Shown piece after piece: positions 1 to 5,350 of a DNA stretch of 10,986 nucleotides. The stretch is from positions 1 through 10,986 of the forward strand of contig JAGYMT010000027.1 in the NCBI GenBank assembly GCA_018400335.1, read 5' to 3'. The notes beneath the pieces were generated by a model. The model was not told the origin of the DNA and did not search any database. It saw only the letters and a program-made list of their open reading frames with translations. This stretch comes from Kiritimatiellia bacterium (GTDB taxonomy: Bacteria; Verrucomicrobiota; Kiritimatiellia; JAAZAB01). The position numbers were made by a program, and so were the translations under genes. Every line of letters begins with the position of its first letter. Positions within the stretch are counted from its first letter, which is position 1.

Positions 1-19
1 AACACCCCCGCCGCCGCAT

Positions 20-835
20 GTGCCTTTCGTCGCGGGCTCATTGCCGACCTGCCCTTTGGCGCGGCGGCTCGGCATCGTGGCGCTTTTCGGATCATGCGGG
101 TCCGAGCCTGAAACCCACAGGAACACCGTGAATTCAGGTCGGGATTGGATCCTGCTGGCGACAGTTGCCGGAGGCGGTGTCATTAAGGGCGCATTCAGGA
201 CCATCGAGGCCGTGCCGTCCACCATGCTGGTCGTTTCGCCAGGGTGCGTGTTCCGCGAGCGCGCGATGTCCGGCGGGAACTGGGCTTGGCTTCTTCTGCG
301 GATAAGACTTGCCCGGGGCGCTCCTGTGTTTAACGTTGCAGCCGGAACCCCCTGGCTTGGAAGAACCGGACGGAATTCATTTAATAAAACCGGCGACATC
401 ATTTCCTGTTTGCACGGGCGCAGACCGGGTTTCATGGCGGAGGCGATAGCACGGCTTATCGAGACGCTGGATATAGTGGCCGACGCAATGCTCAACGGGC
501 CGAGAAGGGAAATGTCGGCCTTCGTCCGCGAAGCCTGCGAGCTGATGCAAACACAGCCCGGCCGGAACTGGCGCGTTGCCGAGCTGGCCCGCCATTGCAA
601 CATGAGCGTTTCCTCATTCGCCCACCTGTTCCGCAAGGAGACTGGCAGTCCGCCGAAACAATGGCTGGCCGAGGAAAGAATACGCGAAGCACGCCGCATG
701 CTGGCCGATGAGCGGGATATCAAGGAAATCGCGGATCGCCTTGGATACAGCAGCCGCTACCATTTCACGAAGGCATTCACGCGGCTGGAGGGCATTCCGC
801 CCGGACGCTTCCAGCGGCTTGCGACGCGAAAGTAA
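20..835 (+). CDS. AraC-family transcriptional regulator (5' end uncertain)
   Basis: Transcription factor, probably sugar-responsive. The C-terminal ~100 residues form an AraC/XylS-type double helix-turn-helix: first HTH around residues 184-206 (WRVAELARHCNMSVSSFAHL), second around 233-256 (IKEIADRLGYSSRYHFTKAF), followed by the usual P-x-x-(Y/F)R end in the form PPGRFQRL. Residues ~40-100 resemble the small cupin ligand-binding domain of this family, with a WILLATVAGGG strand and a VVSPG turn. The first codon used here is GTG at position 20. The frame stays open to the window edge and no convincing ribosome binding site is visible, so the true start may lie upstream. The gene runs tail to tail into the second AraC gene with a 19-bp gap. 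Its ligand and target genes cannot be read from the sequence. Family assignment is secure; the exact start is not. Confidence 0.85.
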   Translation: MPFVAGSLPTCPLARRLGIVALFGSCGSEPETHRNTVNSGRDWILLATVAGGGVIKGAFRTIEAVPSTMLVVSPGCVFRERAMSGGNWAWLLLRIRLARGAPVFNVAAGTPWLGRTGRNSFNKTGDIISCLHGRRPGFMAEAIARLIETLDIVADAMLNGPRREMSAFVREACELMQTQPGRNWRVAELARHCNMSVSSFAHLFRKETGSPPKQWLAEERIREARRMLADERDIKEIADRLGYSSRYHFTKAFTRLEGIPPGRFQRLATRK

Positions 836-846
836 CGGACACGCCT

Positions 847-863
847 GAGCCGTGTCACGGCTC
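847..863. repeat. 17-bp perfect palindrome between convergent araC genes
   Basis: GAGCCGTG-T-CACGGCTC reads the same on both strands. It begins 11 bp after the stop of the upstream gene and covers the stop codon of the opposing gene. As RNA it could form a 6-bp GC-rich stem with a 5-nt loop in transcripts from either side, so a bidirectional terminator or transcript-stabilising hairpin is possible. No U-tract follows on either strand, so it is not a canonical intrinsic terminator. An overlapping alternative hairpin (GACACG 838-843 with CGTGTC 851-856) uses some of the same bases. Confidence 0.5.
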
Positions 864-1766
864 CGAGCGGCGCCGATAGGCGGACGGGGTAGAGCCCATT
901 CGGCGGCGGAAGACGCGGTGGAAGAAAGCGGCATCCGCGAAGCCGCACGCTGCGGCTACTTCCTTGACAGCATTATCAGTCTGCGCGAGCATTCGGCAGG
1001 CGGCCTCGATCCGGCGCGCCCGCATGAACTCCACGGGGCGCATTCCGACCGCCTCGCGAAAGAGATGACGAAAACGGACTTCGCTGAGAGAAATGATCCG
1101 GGCGAGGTCGCTGACGCTCAGACTCTCATCACTGAGCCGCGCCTCAATCTGCTCAAAGACCGGCAACAGCCGTCGCCTCGTCTTATCCGATGCCGAATCA
1201 ACGCCCTTTTCAAACAACTTTCCGTGATGACGCAGCACCAGGAAAAGCGCCTCCTCGATGCCCGCCCGGAGCGCGCCGTTCCAGCCCGGAGCGCGCAGGG
1301 CAAATTCCCGGCACAGCCGCTCCGCTATACTCCCAAGCGGATCGTCGCATTTTCTTCCGGGCACACGCGGCGGAAATCCGCTGAGCTTCAGAAAATCCAG
1401 TCCACCAAAAACAGGCGCGCTGAAATGAATCGAGAGCATCCGCCACCGTCTCCGCGCGGGGAAGCGCTCGATATGAACAGAGCCCGCGGGTAGGAACACG
1501 TGATCGCCCGCGCGGACCCGCAGTCGGCGGCGGCTCTCGCCAACCAGCACCTCGCCGTCAGCATCGGGAATCCACATCCAGTTCACGTCCGGCGTGATGC
1601 GCGGGCCCTGGATGAACCACGGTTCCAACCGCCACTCGATCGCGGAGGCCGGCGCCACCCGCAACTGGCCGAGCCACGCATCGAGCCTGTCGTGCGAATC
1701 GTCCAATGGGTCCGGCCAGGGAACATAGTCCCTCCGGATATCGCCGTCGGCTGTAAACTTTTTCAT
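855..1766 (-). CDS. AraC-family regulator with N-terminal cupin domain, divergent from the glycosidase block
   Basis: A 303-residue regulator of normal AraC family length. Residues ~45-120 form a cupin-type sensor domain (a WMWIPDADGEVLV strand, then RAGDHVFLPAGSVHIERF at 85-102, the usual glycine/proline turn and histidine). Residues ~200-300 carry two helix-turn-helix units: HTH1 near 218-240 (VSDLARIISLSEVRFRHLFR) and HTH2 near 266-288 (VKEVAAACGFADAAFFHRVF), ending in the family hallmark GSTPSAYR. The ATG at 1766 is the only sensible start; its ribosome binding site is weak. The gene is divergent from the GH20 gene across a 164-bp AT-rich spacer, the usual arrangement for a local activator that also controls itself. 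Regulation of the adjacent glycosidase block is inferred from position; the ligand is unknown. Confidence 0.92.
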   Translation of the reverse strand: MKKFTADGDIRRDYVPWPDPLDDSHDRLDAWLGQLRVAPASAIEWRLEPWFIQGPRITPDVNWMWIPDADGEVLVGESRRRLRVRAGDHVFLPAGSVHIERFPARRRWRMLSIHFSAPVFGGLDFLKLSGFPPRVPGRKCDDPLGSIAERLCREFALRAPGWNGALRAGIEEALFLVLRHHGKLFEKGVDSASDKTRRRLLPVFEQIEARLSDESLSVSDLARIISLSEVRFRHLFREAVGMRPVEFMRARRIEAACRMLAQTDNAVKEVAAACGFADAAFFHRVFRRRMGSTPSAYRRRSEP

Positions 1767-1784
1767 AAGAATTTCAAATCACAG

Positions 1785-1812
1785 CTTATATCCAATCTTT
1801 CGAAAAGTCCAA
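1785..1812 (-). promoter_or_regulatory. Candidate promoter of the divergent araC gene
   Basis: On the minus strand a -10-like TATAAG (1790-1785, five of six consensus matches) lies 16 bp downstream of a weak -35-like TTGGAC (1812-1807). Transcription would start about 12 bp before the ATG at 1766. The -35 is poor, consistent with a regulated or weak promoter. This is a consensus match by eye only. Confidence 0.35.
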
Positions 1813-1826
1813 TTAAAAGACTATTC
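1803..1826. promoter_or_regulatory. Imperfect 12-bp tandem direct repeat, candidate AraC operator
   Basis: Two head-to-tail units, AAAAGTCCAATT (1803-1814) and AAAAGACTATTC (1815-1826), share the AAAAG core and several later positions. They overlap the candidate -35 of the araC gene and end 7 bp before the candidate -35 of the GH20 gene. AraC-type proteins usually bind direct repeats and often activate from just upstream of the -35 element, so the position suits an operator for activation and self-control. The 12-bp spacing is shorter than the ~21 bp of well-known AraC sites, which weakens the case. Confidence 0.3.
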
Positions 1827-1833
1827 CATCCAC

Positions 1834-1861
1834 TTGCCAAATCGCGGATGAATAGTAGAGT
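1834..1861 (+). promoter_or_regulatory. Candidate promoter of the GH20 gene
   Basis: TTGCCA (1834-1839) and TAGAGT (1856-1861) resemble -35 and -10 elements with a 16-bp spacer, about 70 bp before the GH20 start. Both are partial matches, as expected if an activator is needed. No experimental support is possible from the sequence alone. Confidence 0.35.
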
Positions 1862-1930
1862 ATTTCACAAAAGCCGGGCAAGGGCGAAAGTGTCCGGCAA
1901 GAATATCGAACAACCGGCGCGGGAGATATC

Positions 1931-3523
1931 ATGAGCGAAAAACTGTTTGCTTTCCATTACGACATGAAGCGGGCTATGTGGTCAGCGGATTTCATGCGGA
2001 GCTACGCCGCGACGCTCGCGGACTGGGGTTGCAACGCAATCCTCTACGAGGTCGAGGACAAGCTGCGGTTCACCCGCCATCCCTCCGTTGCTCACGCCGA
2101 TGCGTTATCGCCGGAAGAGACGCGGGCTCGCATGGCCGACTTGCGGAAGTTCGGCCTGCAGATCATTCCCATGGTTCAATCACTCGGCCATGCCGAATAT
2201 GTGCTGGCCAAGCCGGGCTACGAACGCCTGCGTGAAAGCCTGGAACATCACGACCAGTATGATCCCCTGTCCGTCGAGGCGCGCGACCTGGTAATCGAGT
2301 TGATTGACGACACCATCGCGGCCGTGCAACCTGAAAAGTATTTCCATCTTGGCGGGGACGAAACCTGGAAGCTGGGCCAGAGCGCGGCCTGCAAACCCGT
2401 GGTGGCGGAGATAGGCAAGAGCGGCCTCTACCTGCGCCACATGCTTCCCATAATCGAGCACGTGATCAAGCGCGGTCTGCGGCCGATTCTCTGGGCGGAT
2501 ATAGTTCTCACTCATCCCGGAATCGTTGATAAATTCCCGCGAGAGATCGTGTGGATGGATTGGGATTACTGGACCCCCGCCGCCGACCGCTGGAACCAGC
2601 TTCATATATGGGGTGCCGGCAGATTCAACCTGGAATCTTACAAGGCGGCCAGGCGGGACGGCAAAATATCGCAGGAGTTCATACAAGTTCTGGAGAAATA
2701 CGCGGTTGACGACAGGACGAAGCAGGACGGCGCCTTCATCGCCTTTCCCTACACCAATGCGCTGCGCGATATGGGTTTCGACGTCATAGTGGCGCCGGCC
2801 ACGCGCTGCTGCGGCGATTCAATGGGCATTCCCTTCAACGCGGTTCACCTTGCCAACTGTCATGCCGGCGCCCGCAAGGGTGTGGAGGCGGGACTGGGCG
2901 TGTGTGTGACTTCCTGGACGGTCCGCCACAACCACCCTCTCGTCAACCTGCCCGGCGCCTTTGCGGCAGCCATGGGATTCCGGGGATCGGCTGCCTACGA
3001 TCCGGCAGAGCTCGCACGAAGCTTCACCGTGAAACGTTTCGGCTCCGCAATGCCGGAATTTGCCGATGCCATCCATCTGGCCCAGGAACGCGTGCCCTGG
3101 TCCGAGGCGCGCGAGATGAAGCCGCCGGAGCAGGCAATGGAGGCCGTGAAGAAATGGCTCGCACAGATTGACGGACAGCCCGGCGGCCGGGAGGGCTTGA
3201 TCAAACGTACCGAGCAGATCGTGGCTGATGTTCGAAAAGCCGAAGCTATCTTCATCGAGCTCCGCGCGCGCGCCGCGAAAAACGCAGGAGACTTCGATTA
3301 CTGGATCGAGGGCGCGCGGCACACCGTCTTCTGCGCGTCCTTCTCCGTTGCGCTTCTGCTCGACCGCATGAAGGATGAAGCGCCCCGCCTGCGCAAGGTC
3401 CTGAGGGACCGCCGCGAAGAAACGCGCAGGCTGTTCGCGGCGACTTTCCCTGAGACAAGCGTTCGGGAGGAACTCGCCGTGCGCTACGCTTTCCACGAGG
3501 CTGTGCTCAACGCGGCGGGGTGA
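1931..3523 (+). CDS. GH20 beta-N-acetylhexosaminidase-like glycoside hydrolase
   Basis: Predicted exo-acting glycosidase of family GH20, which removes terminal N-acetylglucosamine or N-acetylgalactosamine by substrate-assisted catalysis. The TIM-barrel region spans roughly residues 1-350. It begins at once with FAFHYDMKRAMW and continues with IIPMVQSLGHAEYVL (78-92), a strand seen in GH20 enzymes. The family signature FHLGGDETW (138-146) supplies the catalytic Asp-Glu pair D143-E144. Further barrel motifs are PILWADI (185-191) and the TSWTVRHNHP region (328-336). Residues ~390-530 form a mostly helical tail. The N-terminal GH20b domain of classical hexosaminidases is absent, and no signal peptide or membrane segment is visible, so the enzyme is probably cytoplasmic. 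GGGAGA (1921-1926) is a ribosome binding site for the ATG at 1931. It is the first gene of the block, 26 bp before the next start. The fold and signature are clear; the true substrate is not known. Confidence 0.88.
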   Translation: MSEKLFAFHYDMKRAMWSADFMRSYAATLADWGCNAILYEVEDKLRFTRHPSVAHADALSPEETRARMADLRKFGLQIIPMVQSLGHAEYVLAKPGYERLRESLEHHDQYDPLSVEARDLVIELIDDTIAAVQPEKYFHLGGDETWKLGQSAACKPVVAEIGKSGLYLRHMLPIIEHVIKRGLRPILWADIVLTHPGIVDKFPREIVWMDWDYWTPAADRWNQLHIWGAGRFNLESYKAARRDGKISQEFIQVLEKYAVDDRTKQDGAFIAFPYTNALRDMGFDVIVAPATRCCGDSMGIPFNAVHLANCHAGARKGVEAGLGVCVTSWTVRHNHPLVNLPGAFAAAMGFRGSAAYDPAELARSFTVKRFGSAMPEFADAIHLAQERVPWSEAREMKPPEQAMEAVKKWLAQIDGQPGGREGLIKRTEQIVADVRKAEAIFIELRARAAKNAGDFDYWIEGARHTVFCASFSVALLLDRMKDEAPRLRKVLRDRREETRRLFAATFPETSVREELAVRYAFHEAVLNAAG

Positions 3524-3534
3524 TGAACGTATTG

Positions 3535-3542
3535 AGGAGGAG
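3535..3542 (+). promoter_or_regulatory. Strong ribosome binding site that fixes the start at 3550
   Basis: AGGAGGAG lies 7 nt before the ATG at 3550. Earlier in-frame starts exist: GTG at 3520, and ATG at 3523 which overlaps the GH20 stop codon. These would place the Shine-Dalgarno sequence inside the coding region and add a ten-residue tail outside the LamG domain, so 3550 is preferred. Confidence 0.8.
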
Positions 3543-3549
3543 ACAAACC

Positions 3550-5238
3550 ATGACCGAATTGATCGCACATTGGCCATTGAAAAGCGACGCGCAGGACGCG
3601 AAGGGGAAACACCACGGCGCCGCGCACGAAGCAACGTTCGTTGAAGGACCTTCGTCCGGCGCCGGCGCCGGCGCCGTGCGCTTCGGTCCCGGATTGAGCC
3701 GGATTGAGGTTCCCGCGGACCCCGCGCTAATGCTGGGGGTGCGCGACTTCTCGGCCTCCGCCTGGATTCGCTGTCCGGCGGCAATGCGCGGAAATTTCGG
3801 CGAGATAATGGGCAAGTTCCACGGGCCCGCCAGGTGCGGCTTCACCCTGTCCGTCGCAGGCAGCTCGCCCGGCTATAACGCGATGTGCGACACGCGCCAC
3901 GTTCACTTCGGAATTGACGACGCCTATCTCTCGCCCTGGCAGGACTGCGGTAAGCCGTGGCCGTCCAATTCGTTGGTGTCCGACCTCGTTGTTTTCGATG
4001 GTTCACTTTATGCCGGCATATCCGATGCCGCCGACCCGCGGGAGGCCGCGCATGTCTTCCGATGGAAGGGCGGCACGGACTGGGAGGATTGCGGACGCCT
4101 CGGCGATGATCCAGGCCACCTTTCGGTCATGTCCATGCTGGTGCACAAGGACAGACTCTACGCCGGCACGGGAGTATGGGACTGGACCCGCGCGCAGAGC
4201 CAGGACGGGAGTTTCAAGCCCGGCCTTTCCCGCGTCTTCGTTTATGAAGGAGGAACGACATGGCGCGATCTTGGCCAAGTGGGCGAAAGCGTGCGCGTTC
4301 TGTCACTGGCCAGTTTCGAGGGCCTGCTCTATGCCGGACTTGATCGCGTAGGCGGCGGCCATGTGTTCCGGTTGGATGAGGATAAATGGGTGGACCGCGG
4401 CAGCCTGAACGGCGACAACGTTGAAAACCTTATGCCGATGGACGGCGTTCTCTATGGCGCCACCCACGGGATGATCTACAGGTTTGACGAGCGAACGGGC
4501 TGGCGCATGATCGGCGACCACCCGCATTCCATCACGCAAATCCATTCCATGCGGGCGTACCAAGGTCGGCTTTACATCGGAACATGGCCGCAGGGCTACA
4601 TGCTGCGGCACGAGGGCAACACCGATTGGAGCATCGTCGGGCGCCTCGGCTTGCCGCCCGGTAAGGTCATTCGCGAGAATAACGAGGTCAACGACCTCAC
4701 GGTCCACAACGGCAAGCTGTATGCCGGCGTTCTGCCCAAGTCCCAGGTGTACCGTTACGAGACGGACAACCAGTGGACATTGATGGGCAACCTCGCAACC
4801 CGGCCGGACTGGGAACAGGACAATGTGCCGGCCTGGGGAAGAGTGACCTGTATGGCATCATTCCGGGGCCGACTGATGGCAGGCACGGGCGCCTGCATGG
4901 CCCGAGCCCAGGATTGCGATCCGGACGGCAACCAGGGCCGGGTGCTCTCCTGTCAGGCCGGGCTCATGGCCAGCCATGAAAAGGATCTGGGCACGGACTG
5001 GACCCACGTGGCGGCCGTGCGCGAAGGGCGCGCGCTTCGCCTTTATCTCAACGGCAGCCTGGCCGCCTCGGCCAAGGCGCCGGACCGCTACACGTTCGAT
5101 CTCGCCAACCCCGAGCCATTGTTGATAGGCAATGGTCCGCAGGGTCCGTTCGCCGGCGAGTTGAGCGACGTGCGCTTGTTTGACGGCGCCATATCCGAGC
5201 GGGAAATCGCCGCCTTGAACGAAGGCCGCGCGCAGTGA
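3550..5238 (+). CDS. LamG jelly-roll protein with an inserted seven-bladed beta-propeller
   Basis: A 562-residue protein with a discontinuous architecture. Residues ~5-125 are the first half of a LamG/concanavalin A-like domain (LIAHWPLKSDAQDAKGK, then RFGPGLSRIEVP, DFSASAWIRCP and GEIMGKF). The second half is at ~473-557 (DWTHVAAVREGRALRLYLNG, then PLLIGNG, FAGELSDVRLFDGAISEREI). Between them, residues ~127-467 hold seven repeats of about 40 residues with the pattern D-G-x-L-Y-A-G ... V-F/Y-R ... W-x-x-x-G, at about 141, 191, 248, 289, 328, 378 and 429. The seventh lacks its last W-x-x-x-G strand, but WQDCG at 130-134, before the first repeat, matches it, so the ring could close in the usual propeller manner. 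No signal peptide is seen. The protein may bind carbohydrate or be an uncharacterised enzyme; no catalytic motif is recognised. It lies 26 bp after the GH20 gene and is probably co-transcribed with it. Confidence 0.8.
   Translation: MTELIAHWPLKSDAQDAKGKHHGAAHEATFVEGPSSGAGAGAVRFGPGLSRIEVPADPALMLGVRDFSASAWIRCPAAMRGNFGEIMGKFHGPARCGFTLSVAGSSPGYNAMCDTRHVHFGIDDAYLSPWQDCGKPWPSNSLVSDLVVFDGSLYAGISDAADPREAAHVFRWKGGTDWEDCGRLGDDPGHLSVMSMLVHKDRLYAGTGVWDWTRAQSQDGSFKPGLSRVFVYEGGTTWRDLGQVGESVRVLSLASFEGLLYAGLDRVGGGHVFRLDEDKWVDRGSLNGDNVENLMPMDGVLYGATHGMIYRFDERTGWRMIGDHPHSITQIHSMRAYQGRLYIGTWPQGYMLRHEGNTDWSIVGRLGLPPGKVIRENNEVNDLTVHNGKLYAGVLPKSQVYRYETDNQWTLMGNLATRPDWEQDNVPAWGRVTCMASFRGRLMAGTGACMARAQDCDPDGNQGRVLSCQAGLMASHEKDLGTDWTHVAAVREGRALRLYLNGSLAASAKAPDRYTFDLANPEPLLIGNGPQGPFAGELSDVRLFDGAISEREIAALNEGRAQ
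3656..3676 (+). repeat. GC-only hexamer tandem repeat inside the LamG region
   Basis: About three and a half copies of CCGGCG run through 3656-3676 and encode an alternating Gly-Ala stretch (residues ~37-42). It sits in a loop before the RFGPG strand. Because the unit is 6 bp, gain or loss of a copy would keep the reading frame. Confidence 0.6.
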
Positions 5239-5255
5239 AAAAAAACTATTACGGA

Positions 5256-5285
5256 TTGGAATAATTTGCGCTGATCCTGTATAAG
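5256..5285 (+). promoter_or_regulatory. Candidate internal promoter before the GH106-like gene
   Basis: TTGGAA (5256-5261) and TATAAG (5280-5285) form a -35/-10 pair with an 18-bp spacer in the 112-bp gap before the GH106-like gene. The -10 matches five of six consensus bases. It would let the third gene be expressed apart from the first two, although read-through is also possible because no terminator is seen after 5238. Confidence 0.4.
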
Positions 5286-5350
5286 TTCGGCATTATCTTG
5301 CTTCTGTTCAGACGCGACAGGCTGCATAAGTGCAAGGCCCGGAAGATATG

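Noticed and set aside
852..1493. A 213-codon plus-strand open frame opposite the second araC gene.
   Set aside because: The minus strand encodes a complete AraC regulator with both helix-turn-helix units; the plus-strand product has no family features.
2819..3784. A 321-codon minus-strand open frame opposite the GH20 and LamG genes.
   Set aside because: It crosses the boundary of two well-supported plus-strand genes and its translation is low-complexity and arginine-rich at one end, typical of an antisense shadow.
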